Shown here: positions 1 through 7,827 of the stretch, in pieces
Position numbering within the stretch: the stretch's first letter is position 1
How the letters are laid out: every line of letters begins with the position of its first letter
DNA from: an uncultured Lachnospiraceae bacterium
GTDB taxonomy: Bacteria; Bacillota; Clostridia; Lachnospirales; Lachnospiraceae
Direction of reading: 5' to 3'
NCBI GenBank assembly: GCA_947627245.1
Contig: CANQVH010000012.1
Span: 1-64,000, forward strand
DNA length: 64,000 bases
Notes under the pieces: model-generated
Seen by the model: the letters and a program-made list of their open reading frames with translations, nothing else
Databases searched by the model: none
What the model was told of the DNA's origin: nothing
Translations under genes and position numbers: made by a program

Positions 1-75
1 CTCGTCTCCCGAAGAGAGATTTTCCCACATGCTTTTGGTATCGGTGCGCAGGTCGCGGACAGAATAGAAATTCAT
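1..75 (-). CDS. Type II toxin-antitoxin antitoxin, Phd/RelB-like (partial, N-terminus only)
   Basis: Only the first 25 codons lie in the window; the gene runs off the left edge on the minus strand. The peptide starts MNFYSVRDLRTDTKSMW, a typical opening of Phd/YefM/RelB-fold antitoxins, which bind their own promoter and neutralise a partner toxin. A strong GGAGGTG ribosome site sits 5 nt before the ATG. Two copies of GTATACACG (95-103 and 129-137) lie upstream and could be an autoregulatory operator. The toxin partner would be outside the window, so the pairing is inferred. The family call rests on the N-terminus alone. Confidence 0.7.
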   Translation of the reverse strand, partial: MNFYSVRDLRTDTKSMWENLSSGDE

Positions 76-94
76 AAAATCACCTCCATATAGA

Positions 95-137
95 GTATAC
101 ACGATAGAATCCATATAATCAACGTGTTGTATACACG
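95..137. promoter_or_regulatory. Repeated GTATACACG motif upstream of antitoxin
   Basis: GTATACACG occurs at 95-103 and again at 129-137; the second copy is part of the imperfect palindrome CGTGTTGTATACACG. The placement just upstream of a Phd/RelB-like antitoxin fits an operator bound by the antitoxin, but this is inference from position and symmetry. Confidence 0.4.
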
Positions 138-224
138 AATTTTCTGGTTTTTTGGAATAACGCATGATTTAAGGCGCAGTGTGGATATGACGAATAATAC
201 GGAAAGGATTTTGGGAGCAGGGAA

Positions 225-332
225 ATGGATAGAAATACTGTATTAAAGGATCCCAGGTTTGCGGGAATGGAACCATTTGAGAAGAAAGTGTGGAGGAAGC
301 AGTATAATTGGGACAACCAAGAAAAACCTTGA
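225..332 (+). pseudogene. Broken duplicate of the DegT aminotransferase 5' end
   Basis: An ATG-initiated frame of 35 residues begins MDRNTVLKDPRFAGMEPFEK and closely parallels the start of the intact aminotransferase at 637 (MDKNRILQDKRFVGIKAFEK). The similarity stops after about 23 residues, where the sequence runs into the inverted-repeat segment at 301-461, and the frame ends at TGA. The codons differ from the downstream copy at many sites, so this is a diverged paralogue or a recombination remnant, not a recent tandem duplication. It marks the cluster edge as a recombination site. Confidence 0.65.
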
Positions 333-461
333 TTTTTCAAGGGTTTTCGAGATGCTAAGCCCTTACCCAAGTTAATGATTTCTCTGAATTGGAGTTGGTT
401 CGAGAAACCCAGAGAGGTTGAGATGGCTTCTTGGGTACTCTTGGATTGACCCACAATACAG
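301..461. mobile_element. Possible MITE-like element or IS remnant with imperfect terminal inverted repeats
   Basis: The left end (AGTATAATTGGGACAACCAA) matches the reverse complement of the right end (CTTGGATTGACCCACAATAC) with a few mismatches and single-base gaps. The segment is about 160 bp, encodes nothing convincing, and begins exactly where similarity to the aminotransferase 5' end stops. The minus-strand 111-residue ORF of the track (119-454) overlaps it and does not look like a real protein. No clear target duplication is visible, so the boundaries and the mobile-element interpretation are tentative. Confidence 0.4.
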
Positions 462-486
462 AGTAAAAAATCAATAAGGAGGTAAA

Positions 487-530
487 GGCTTAGCTCACCT
501 GTTCCGCAAGGATACGGTGGGCTATTTGCC
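487..530 (+). promoter_or_regulatory. Structured leader hairpin before the polysaccharide operon
   Basis: TAGCTCACC (491-499) pairs with GGTGGGCTA (516-524), 9 bp with one G-U. Inside is a symmetric internal loop, a short TCC/GGA stem and a GCAA (GNRA) tetraloop. GGC (487-489) can pair with GCC (528-530) to extend the base. It lies about 110 nt before the first operon gene. There is no T-tract, so it is not an ordinary terminator. A processive-antitermination signal of the LoaP/NusG-paralogue type is one hypothesis; a remnant structure is another. Confidence 0.4.
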
Positions 531-636
531 GTTAAGTGGGGTAAATACTCAATCTAAATGATAAATAAGAGCATTTATAGTTCTTACAATTAGTACCTGA
601 TATATAGAAGAATAGTTAAAAAGGAAACGATAGATC

Positions 637-1947
637 ATGGACAAGAACAGAATACTGCAGGACAAGCGATTTGTGGGGATTAAAGCTTTCGAGAAAAAAA
701 TTTGGCTTTCATCGCCCTCGATGTACAAGGAAGAAATTTTTTATGTGAAAGAAGCCATTGAAACCAACTGGGTGAGTACGGTTGGAGAGAACATCAATGA
801 GTTGGAAAAGATGGTTGCGGAGTATCTTGGGATGAAGTACTCGGTAGCTTTGTCCTGCGGTACGGCAGCTTTACATATGTGCATGAAGCTTGCAGCGGAG
901 CAGATCAATCCGGGGGCGAAACCGGGGAACAGCCTTGCCGGACAGAAGGTGTTCTGTTCTGATATGACTTTCGATGCTTCGGTGAACCCGGTGGTTTATG
1001 AAGGTGGAGAGCCTATCTTTATTGACACGGAAGTGGAGACCTGGAACATGGATCCGGAAGCGCTTGAGAAGGCCTTCGAGATGTACCCGGATGTGAAGCT
1101 GGTTGTGCTGGCGCATTTGTACGGAGTCCCGGCAAAGATGGATGAGATTGCTGCCATCTGTAAAAAACATGGCGCTCTGCTTATTGAAGATGCGGCGGAG
1201 GCGATGGGAGCCAGGTATGATGGAGCAACCGTATCCGGCATGTGCGGAAGCTTCGGGGATTACTGCGCGGTGAGTTTCAACGGGAACAAGATCGTGACGG
1301 GAAGTGCCGGTGGAATGTTTGTTACCAATAATAAGGAGGATGCTGATAAAGTTCGCAAATGGAGTACCCAAAGCCGGGAGGCCGCCCCCTGGTACGAGCA
1401 TGAAGAGCTTGGTTATAACTATCGCATGAGCAATATCATCGCGGGTATCGCGAGGGGCAATATGCTTCATATAGATGAACACATAAGGCTGAAAAAAGCA
1501 ATCTATGAGAGGTATAAAGAGGGACTTAAAGATTTGCCCATAACGATGAATCCATTTGAATCGAAGAGCAGCCCCAATTACTGGCTTTCTTGTCTTTTGA
1601 TAGATGAGGGTGCGATGTGTCAGCAGGTAAGGGGCGAGAAGGATTACTTATATGTAAGTGAACCGGGTAAGAGTTGTCCGATGGAGATATTGGATGCGCT
1701 AAGCGCGTTTAATGCGGAGGGAAGGCCGATCTGGAAACCCATGCACCTCCAGCCGATATATCGAATGAATTCCTTTGTCACGGTTGAGGGCAACGGCAGA
1801 GGCCGCACAAATGCCTACATAAAAGGTTCTGGAGTGGACGTTGGAGCCGATATTTTCCGGCGCGGGTTGTGCTTGCCGAGTGATAACAAGATGATGCCGG
1901 AGCAGCAAGATAGGATTATCGAGATCATTCACGGGTGCTTTCGGTGA
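637..1947 (+). CDS. DegT/DnrJ/EryC1/StrS family sugar aminotransferase
   Basis: This is a PLP-dependent aminotransferase that would move an amino group onto a nucleotide-linked keto-sugar in the cytoplasm. The 436 residues are slightly long for the family. Visible motifs are the phosphate-binding SCGTAALH near residue 73, IEDAAEAMG for the cofactor aspartate, and SFNGNK with the likely Schiff-base lysine at K218. The C-terminal half carries GYNYRMSNI, typical of the family. The start is an ATG after AAAGGAAACG. With the downstream PglC-like transferase and GNAT acetyltransferase it resembles the route to UDP-diacetamido-trideoxyhexoses (PglE/PglD/PglC logic). The required 4,6-dehydratase is not in the window. 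Confidence 0.88.
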   Translation: MDKNRILQDKRFVGIKAFEKKIWLSSPSMYKEEIFYVKEAIETNWVSTVGENINELEKMVAEYLGMKYSVALSCGTAALHMCMKLAAEQINPGAKPGNSLAGQKVFCSDMTFDASVNPVVYEGGEPIFIDTEVETWNMDPEALEKAFEMYPDVKLVVLAHLYGVPAKMDEIAAICKKHGALLIEDAAEAMGARYDGATVSGMCGSFGDYCAVSFNGNKIVTGSAGGMFVTNNKEDADKVRKWSTQSREAAPWYEHEELGYNYRMSNIIAGIARGNMLHIDEHIRLKKAIYERYKEGLKDLPITMNPFESKSSPNYWLSCLLIDEGAMCQQVRGEKDYLYVSEPGKSCPMEILDALSAFNAEGRPIWKPMHLQPIYRMNSFVTVEGNGRGRTNAYIKGSGVDVGADIFRRGLCLPSDNKMMPEQQDRIIEIIHGCFR

Positions 1948-2132
1948 TGCCTGAGTTGCGTCGGCTGGATGTGATCAAGGTGGGCAGATAGGGAGATAAT
2001 GTATCGGCTGGACATGCATGAGCACTGTATATCGGCATCTGTTGCATATGCATTAGGGGTCAAATGTGCATCAGCTGAATATGCATGAGGGAATCAGATT
2101 GTTATCGATGACATTGGCGCGGGGCGTAAAAG
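1948..2132 (+). repeat. Degenerate short repeats between aminotransferase and next gene
   Basis: The spacer has several related copies of a roughly 21-nt unit, e.g. TATCGGCTGGACATGCATGAG (2002-2022) and CATCAGCTGAATATGCATGAG (2069-2089), with a poorer copy from about 1959. A 29-codon frame (1999-2088) after GGGAGATA could be translated but has no recognisable product. Possibly a degraded coding segment left from cassette exchange. Confidence 0.4.
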
Positions 2133-2369
2133 ATGACATTTGACGAGTTATGGAAACAGGTGTGTTCGACCTCGGATTTACCGGATGGAGCAAGAGTTTA
2201 CCTGCCTGCCAGCTTATCAGATAAAACAAAGACGATCATTGTAGAAAAGGAACTGAGTGCCGATGAATTTGCTGGCATTGTTCTCAATACTATCAATCAA
2301 ATCAACAGCGGCTCGGTTGAGTCAATAGATTATCTCGTGATGAAGAGTTTGGAGAAGCGACTGGTATGA
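2133..2369 (+). CDS. Small conserved-looking protein of unknown function in polysaccharide operon
   Basis: A 78-residue acidic protein whose stop overlaps the start of the sugar transferase (ATGA at 2366-2369), which implies translational coupling. No signal peptide, membrane segment or metal motif is visible. The predicted content is a helix-rich domain with LSADEFAGIVLNTINQINSG in the middle, faintly reminiscent of small carrier-like proteins but lacking a clear DSL phosphopantetheine motif. I do not recognise the family; the context argues for a helper of the sugar transferase. Confidence 0.6.
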   Translation: MTFDELWKQVCSTSDLPDGARVYLPASLSDKTKTIIVEKELSADEFAGIVLNTINQINSGSVESIDYLVMKSLEKRLV

Positions 2370-3019
2370 AGCATAAACCTTATGGTCCATATGAAAAGTT
2401 TATAAAACGTCCGTTGGATTGTTTCTTAGCAACTTGTGCATTTATTGTTCTTAGCCCAGTACTTCTCTTCACAGCTATCCTTGTGAGAATCAGACTTGGT
2501 TCACCTGTTTTATTCACACAGGATCGTCCTGGAAAAGATGAGAAGATTTTTAAGCTTTATAAGTTTCGCTCGATGACAAACCAGAGAGATAAAAATGGTG
2601 AACTGTTGCCGGATGATGTGCGAATTACCAAGTTTGGTCGTATTCTTCGATCGACATCACTCGATGAACTTCCTGAACTCTTGAATATTATCAAGGGAGA
2701 TATGGCGATAATCGGTCCTAGACCGCTGCTGGTTGAATATCTCCCTTATTACACAGAGGAAGAGCATCATCGGCATGATGTGAGACCTGGTCTAACGGGT
2801 TGGGCACAGGTAAACGGAAGAAATGCCATACATAGCTGGGAAGAAAGATTTCAGTATGATATTGACTATGTAAATCATGTTTCGTTTGCAGTGGATCTGA
2901 AAGTGCTCTTTACAACTGTTGACAAGGTCATTAAGCGTTCCGATATTCAAGTGGGTAGCGAAATCAAGGTTGGTAGATTGGACGTGGCGAGAAGTGAAAA
3001 TATCCATCAGAAAGTTTGA
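2366..3019 (+). CDS. Bacterial sugar-phosphate transferase (PglC/WcaJ-type initiating enzyme)
   Basis: This enzyme would transfer a sugar-1-phosphate from a UDP-sugar to undecaprenyl phosphate, the first membrane step of glycan assembly. At 217 residues it has the minimal PglC-like size. One hydrophobic segment near residues 17-40 acts as the re-entrant or membrane anchor. The catalytic core shows KFRSM, SLDELPELLNIIKGDMA and IGPRP, then GLTGWAQVNGRN, all hallmark motifs of the family. It overlaps the preceding small gene by 4 nt and the next gene by 26 nt, so it sits firmly inside the operon. Confidence 0.93.
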   Translation: MKHKPYGPYEKFIKRPLDCFLATCAFIVLSPVLLFTAILVRIRLGSPVLFTQDRPGKDEKIFKLYKFRSMTNQRDKNGELLPDDVRITKFGRILRSTSLDELPELLNIIKGDMAIIGPRPLLVEYLPYYTEEEHHRHDVRPGLTGWAQVNGRNAIHSWEERFQYDIDYVNHVSFAVDLKVLFTTVDKVIKRSDIQVGSEIKVGRLDVARSENIHQKV

Positions 3020-3500
3020 AAGGGCTGATATTCCAAAGAAAGTTGAATGGATCAACAATCCTGAGAACAATCAGTTCCTCCATTACGATATTCCGATCTG
3101 TGTGGAGAAAACAGAGAAGTGGTTTGATAGTCATCAAGGAGAGGATACCAGGTACGATGCTGTGATAGAGGCTGACGGCGTGCCGGTTGGCACAATTGGA
3201 CTACTCTCTATAGATCAAAGGAATGGAAAAGCTGAATACTACATAGCTATGGGCGAAACAGCCTACAAGGGGAAAGGCATAGCGAAAGAGGCAAGTAGGT
3301 TGATTTTGGAGTATGGATTTGAAGTACTTGGCCTAAATCGCATCTACCTCTTTACTGAGGTTGAGAATGCTGCTGCACAAAGATTGTTTGAGCGAGCTGG
3401 CTTTGTGAGAGAGGGAATTATTAGGCAGGATATTCTCTCACATGGGAAATATGTGGATCGCATCGCATATGGTTTTCTGAGAGAGGATTGGAATAGATGA
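2994..3500 (+). CDS. GNAT family N-acetyltransferase
   Basis: A RimJ/RimL-type acetyltransferase of about 168 residues that likely acetylates the amino group added by the aminotransferase, using acetyl-CoA. I prefer the GTG start at 2994 (VKISIRKFERADI) over the track start at 2919, because the extra residues lie inside the sugar transferase and do not look like a GNAT fold. The acetyl-CoA loop is visible as GETAYKGKGIAKEA, followed by the family-typical LNRIYLFTEVENAAAQRLFE. It overlaps both neighbours. The exact sugar substrate is inferred. Confidence 0.85.
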   Translation: MKISIRKFERADIPKKVEWINNPENNQFLHYDIPICVEKTEKWFDSHQGEDTRYDAVIEADGVPVGTIGLLSIDQRNGKAEYYIAMGETAYKGKGIAKEASRLILEYGFEVLGLNRIYLFTEVENAAAQRLFERAGFVREGIIRQDILSHGKYVDRIAYGFLREDWNR

Positions 3501-4417
3501 CGATTGTTCAGTGCTTGGGAGACTATAAAGACAATCATCTGTACATAAAACGCGAAGATTTGATTCCGTTTTCTTTCGGTGGTAATAAAGCTAGAAAGGC
3601 ACAGCTATTTTTTCGGGAAATTAATAAGGGCGATTATGACTGTGTGGTTACCTATGGATCTGGCAGTTCTAATCATTGCCGAATTATCGCAAATGAATGC
3701 TGCAGACGTGGTATGGAGTGCTACATCATATCACCGCTTGAGGCATCAGAGCAAACCTTCAATAGTCAGATGATGGACCTGTTCGGAGCGGAAATAACCA
3801 CAGTACCGGTCAGAAATGTCCATGATACGATTGAAGGGAAGATGGCAGAGCTTTGGAGAGAAAACAAAAAGCCATATTTCATTGAAGGTGGCGGGCATGG
3901 CAATGTCGGCACAGAAGCGTATGTACAGTGTTATGAGGAGATTAAAGAGTACGAGCAGACGGAGAACATCCACTTTAACTATATCTTTTTTGCCTCTGGT
4001 ACAGGTACTACTCATGCTGGCTTAGTTTGTGGGCAACTGATTAATCAGGATGAACGTAAAATCATTGGTATTAGCATCGCCCGAAAAAATCCAAGAGGGC
4101 GAGATGTTGTGATCCAGAGCATCCGTTCTTACCTTGGCGACCGAGTTATAGAAGAACAGATCCAAGAAAAAACAATCTTCATTGATGACTACACGTCAGG
4201 CTACGGAAAAGATGACAGAAGGGTTATCGAGACAATAGAAATGGCATTAAAAAAATATGGAATACCCCTTGATACAACCTATACAGGGAAAGCATTCATG
4301 GGAATGAGTGAGTACATACAGAAAGAACAGATTAGAGATAAGAACATCATGTTCATCCACACTGGAGGAACGCCATTGTTCTTTGACGCATTGAAGAAAA
4401 TAGGCGAGGGAAAGTAG
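3497..4417 (+). CDS. Fold-type II PLP enzyme, ACC deaminase / D-cysteine desulfhydrase-like
   Basis: A 306-residue PLP-dependent protein of the tryptophan-synthase-beta superfold. The N-terminus has YIKREDL and FGGNKARK, where K31 is the likely Schiff-base lysine; GSGSSNHCR binds substrate and cofactor, and ASGTGTTHAG is the phosphate loop. Family members deaminate or eliminate from small amino acids such as D-cysteine or ACC. In this operon it may make or interconvert an amino acid destined for the glycan, an inference based on its direct overlap with the GNAT gene and the ATP-grasp gene 6 nt downstream. Confidence 0.82.
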   Translation: MTIVQCLGDYKDNHLYIKREDLIPFSFGGNKARKAQLFFREINKGDYDCVVTYGSGSSNHCRIIANECCRRGMECYIISPLEASEQTFNSQMMDLFGAEITTVPVRNVHDTIEGKMAELWRENKKPYFIEGGGHGNVGTEAYVQCYEEIKEYEQTENIHFNYIFFASGTGTTHAGLVCGQLINQDERKIIGISIARKNPRGRDVVIQSIRSYLGDRVIEEQIQEKTIFIDDYTSGYGKDDRRVIETIEMALKKYGIPLDTTYTGKAFMGMSEYIQKEQIRDKNIMFIHTGGTPLFFDALKKIGEGK

Positions 4418-4423
4418 AGATAT

Positions 4424-5386
4424 ATGAATTTTTTGATTTTATCAGCTGGAACCAGAAATAAGGTTGTCCAGTATTTCAAAAGAACATTTGAGGGCGTGGG
4501 TGATGTCATAGCCACAGATGCGAGTACTTTGGGTCCTGCTATCTATGATGCCGACAGATACTATATTGTTCCGGTGATCACGGAACGGGGGTACATTGAT
4601 ATCATCCTTGATATCTGTAAGAAAGAGCAGATCGGCGGGGTGCTCAGCCTTATCGATCCGGAGCTTTCCCTTTTAGCTGCTAATGAGGATAAGTTCAAAA
4701 CTATAGGAACCACTGTCATCGGTTCGTCTTATGACCTCTGTGAGATGGCTTTGGACAAGATGCAGATGTATGAATGGCTGAAAAGTCATGGATATAACTG
4801 TGCCCGTTCCTGGATGGATAAAGAAGAGTTCTACAAGGCAGTAGAGAATGGCGAAGTCAGATATCCTGTCTTTGTAAAGCCATATAGAGGATCGGCGAGT
4901 ATCAACATCTCAAAGGTCTATGATAAAGAAACAGTTGATCTGCTTTTCGCTCATGAGGATGACTTGATGATTCAGGAATTCCTAAATGGTCAGGAGATCG
5001 GTGCTGACGTTTATATTGATCTGATTTCCGGAGAGGCTGTCTCCGTTTTCACTAAGAAGAAGATTAAGATGCGTGCAGGGGAAACGGATAAAGCAGTCAG
5101 TTTTAAGGATGAGAAGCTTTTCGAGCTCATCGAAAAATTCGTTATGGAAGCTGGATACCGGGGTCAGATAGATATCGACATCTTTGATGTTGGTGGGGAG
5201 TATTACATCAGCGAGGTGAATCCTCGTTTTGGTGGAGGATATCCACATGCTTACGAGTCTGGCTGCGATCATATGAGGCTGATTCTGAACAACTTGAATG
5301 GTGTTGTGAATAAGAAAAATATCGGTACCTATGATGAAGGCATCTATATGATGAAGTACAACGAAGTCAAGATAAGAGAGATATAA
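4424..5386 (+). CDS. ATP-grasp ligase (carbamoyl-phosphate-synthase-like)
   Basis: A 320-residue ATP-grasp protein, the class that activates a carboxylate as acyl-phosphate and joins it to an amine. It opens with MNFLILSAGTRNKVVQYFK, a Rossmann-like pre-ATP-grasp domain common in capsule clusters. The ATP-binding lobe shows VFVKPYRGSASINIS, and the metal/phosphate end shows EVNPRFGGGYPHAYESG. It starts 6 nt after the PLP enzyme, suggesting the two act in sequence on one amino acid. The substrate is not visible from sequence. Confidence 0.87.
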   Translation: MNFLILSAGTRNKVVQYFKRTFEGVGDVIATDASTLGPAIYDADRYYIVPVITERGYIDIILDICKKEQIGGVLSLIDPELSLLAANEDKFKTIGTTVIGSSYDLCEMALDKMQMYEWLKSHGYNCARSWMDKEEFYKAVENGEVRYPVFVKPYRGSASINISKVYDKETVDLLFAHEDDLMIQEFLNGQEIGADVYIDLISGEAVSVFTKKKIKMRAGETDKAVSFKDEKLFELIEKFVMEAGYRGQIDIDIFDVGGEYYISEVNPRFGGGYPHAYESGCDHMRLILNNLNGVVNKKNIGTYDEGIYMMKYNEVKIREI

Positions 5387-5400
5387 AGGAGAACCGAGCT

Positions 5401-6492
5401 ATGCGAGGCAACGCACGTAAGACTGTTGATACATTATATCTAAAATCAGAGATGGTGTATCGTGAAATAAAGTCAAGAAAAGATGCAAAAAAATACTTGA
5501 AGGAAATGGGCCCCGGCAGTCCGGAACTCCATGAACAGTATATAAAAGAGGTTGTCCCCTACTGGAAGAAATATAACTTAAAACCTGCGGAATATTGGTT
5601 TAGATATTTTTCTCAAGATGGGGTTCATACAGATCCACGCTATATTCCAGAAGATATGTTCTTTGGAATGATTCTTCCATATTACAGTAATATGTTCTTT
5701 AGACGACCCTATGAAGATAAATGCATGCACAATGTATTGTTTCCTGATGTAAAGAGACCAAGGACTATTGTTAAAAATATTGCGTGTGAATTCTATACGG
5801 ATGATCTTAGGTTGCTGACGAAAAATGACGCATTTGCTCTGTGCAAGAAAGAGAGTTCTTTTATTGTTAAGCCTTCTATTGATAGTGGCGCTGGCAGGTT
5901 GATTCAATTTTATAATGCAGGTGAACAGTCCACCGATGATATAAAGAAGATTTTGAAGAAAGCGGGTAATAACTATATCGTTCAGGAGGTTGTAGAACAG
6001 CATCCTGTAATGGCATCCTTGCACCATAATTCTTTAAACACAATTAGAGTACTTTCCTTCTTTTTCGAGGAGGAAATCCATATAATTTCTGTAATTGTTC
6101 GCATGGGATCTGGCAATGCAAGAATTGACAATGTTACGGCTGGTGGTATGCAGTGTGGTGTCAATATGGATGGCACTCTGTATCCTAAGGCTTGCACAAA
6201 GAAGCGCGATTGGGTAGAAGCTTCTCCAGATGGAGCGTTATTTGCTGAGGTCACGATTCCTGCTTTTGACAAGATAATAGACATTGTCAAACGAGAGCAT
6301 GTCAAATTGCCACACTTTCGGCTTATCGGATGGGATTTTACTGTTTCTCCAAAAGAAGAGCCTATTATGATTGAATATAATGTATGTCCAGGTGCGAACC
6401 AAATGACCTGTGGGCCGACATTCGGTGATTTGACCGACAGCGTGCTGGAAGATGTCTTTATAAAGAAAAGCCTTGCAGGAAGTCAGAACTGA
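5401..6492 (+). CDS. Sugar-transfer associated ATP-grasp protein (copy 1)
   Basis: A 363-residue member of the ATP-grasp family that recurs in polysaccharide loci (ATPgrasp_ST type). Landmarks are SFIVKPSIDSGAGRLI for ATP binding, NSLNTIRVLSFF, a DNVTAGGMQCGV stretch, GWDFTVSPKE and the end motif MIEYNVCPGANQM. A peptide- or amide-bond-forming ligase acting on glycan precursors is the reasonable inference; no member in this sequence context can be assigned a substrate. It follows the previous gene after 14 nt with GGAGAACC as ribosome site. Confidence 0.83.
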   Translation: MRGNARKTVDTLYLKSEMVYREIKSRKDAKKYLKEMGPGSPELHEQYIKEVVPYWKKYNLKPAEYWFRYFSQDGVHTDPRYIPEDMFFGMILPYYSNMFFRRPYEDKCMHNVLFPDVKRPRTIVKNIACEFYTDDLRLLTKNDAFALCKKESSFIVKPSIDSGAGRLIQFYNAGEQSTDDIKKILKKAGNNYIVQEVVEQHPVMASLHHNSLNTIRVLSFFFEEEIHIISVIVRMGSGNARIDNVTAGGMQCGVNMDGTLYPKACTKKRDWVEASPDGALFAEVTIPAFDKIIDIVKREHVKLPHFRLIGWDFTVSPKEEPIMIEYNVCPGANQMTCGPTFGDLTDSVLEDVFIKKSLAGSQN

Positions 6493-6624
6493 TGATTGTT
6501 TTCAGCATGATACTCAAGAAAATTGGAAGCTTGATACATCTCATTTCGACTAATGTAGGGGTGCATTAAATTCTAGTTTTAAATAAATGAAAGATAAGGA
6601 AATCAGAGAGGAGTACTTATCATT

Positions 6625-7785
6625 ATGGACTATAAAGCGCGAGATAAAAAGAAACCATATGAGTTGGATTTGAGAGATATTTGGAAGAGAGAACAGAGAA
6701 AAATGACATTAAAGCAGATTGTTTTTCTTCCATATCTGTTGTTCCGCTCTATTTCCATTTCAGAGCAAAAAACTTATTATCCGGAACTGGAAAGAAAAAA
6801 CAGGTTGGAGAGAATAATTGACAACATGGCTTGGTCAATAGAAAATCTCGAACCGAATATGTACTATACCAGTTATGGCCTTGATATAAAGAACTTTCAT
6901 AATCCGAAGGATTACCTTCCATATAGAGAGTTTAAGCTTTCGCGTGAAAGAGCACATTATAGCACTGTTTCTGGTCGTCATTATGACTCAAAGATACTGC
7001 TGAGAGACAAATATATCTTTTCTTGTTACTTAGAGTCTGCCCTTGGCGCCGGTGTAGTTCCTAAGACACTCGGTGTTCTCGAAGAAAATTGTGTTGAGGA
7101 ATTTGATACGAAAAAGAGAGTCAGTGTAGAGAATTTTATAGGTAACCATCCCAGATTTTTTTGTAAATTAATAGATGGTGAGTGTGCGGACTCCGTTCTC
7201 CTGATTCAATCTTCTGAAGGAAAGATTTGGAATGGCAAAGAAGAGATTTCAATTGACGGATTAAAAAAGGCAGTATCTGGAGGCCGATATATTTTACAAA
7301 ATGTAGTTGAACAGCACGAATTGGTCAATAAGATTAACCCGTCTTGCATCAATACCATTAGGATTATAACGATCAGAGGTAAAAGCGGTGCAATCAATGT
7401 GTTTGCAGCCTCTATGCGAATAGGTGTCAGTAAGGACTCTTTTGTTGATAACCGAGCGTCGGGTGGTATGGCTGTAGGAATCACAGAAGAAGGAAGACTG
7501 AAAAAATATGGATTCCAGCATGTTGAATTTGGCGGAAAATCGGAGAAGCACCCTGTAACTGGTACTGTCTTTGAAGGATATCAGCTTCCGTTCTGGGATG
7601 AAGTTGTTGATTTGGTAACGAAAGCACACGGATGTTTCCGGGGGATCCAATCGATTGGATGGGATGTTGCTATAACGCCGACTGGCCCAATCCTCATAGA
7701 GGGAAATGATAACTGGGAAGTACCGAATCCACAGGATTCACACGGTGGATTAAAAAAGAGATGGTATGAGCTGATCAATAGTTAA
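6625..7785 (+). CDS. Sugar-transfer associated ATP-grasp protein (copy 2)
   Basis: 386 residues and the same family as the genes at 5401 and 10325, with the same order of motifs: PSCINTIRIITIRG, DNRASGGMAVGI, IGWDVAITPTGP and a terminal LIEGNDNW. The N-terminal ~110 residues are unrelated to copy 1 and rich in charged residues, so each paralogue probably recognises a different acceptor. A 132-nt gap with no clear terminator separates it from copy 1. The ribosome site is AGAGAGGAG before an ATG. Confidence 0.83.
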   Translation: MDYKARDKKKPYELDLRDIWKREQRKMTLKQIVFLPYLLFRSISISEQKTYYPELERKNRLERIIDNMAWSIENLEPNMYYTSYGLDIKNFHNPKDYLPYREFKLSRERAHYSTVSGRHYDSKILLRDKYIFSCYLESALGAGVVPKTLGVLEENCVEEFDTKKRVSVENFIGNHPRFFCKLIDGECADSVLLIQSSEGKIWNGKEEISIDGLKKAVSGGRYILQNVVEQHELVNKINPSCINTIRIITIRGKSGAINVFAASMRIGVSKDSFVDNRASGGMAVGITEEGRLKKYGFQHVEFGGKSEKHPVTGTVFEGYQLPFWDEVVDLVTKAHGCFRGIQSIGWDVAITPTGPILIEGNDNWEVPNPQDSHGGLKKRWYELINS

Positions 7786-7827
7786 GTCCAATATCGCCAT
7801 TAATATTCACAACCTTTAGGTGAGATT

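Noticed and set aside
119-454. 111-residue minus-strand ORF at the left edge
   Set aside because: It overlaps the repeated inverted-repeat segment and the broken aminotransferase start, has no ribosome site or family motif, and changes composition along its length.
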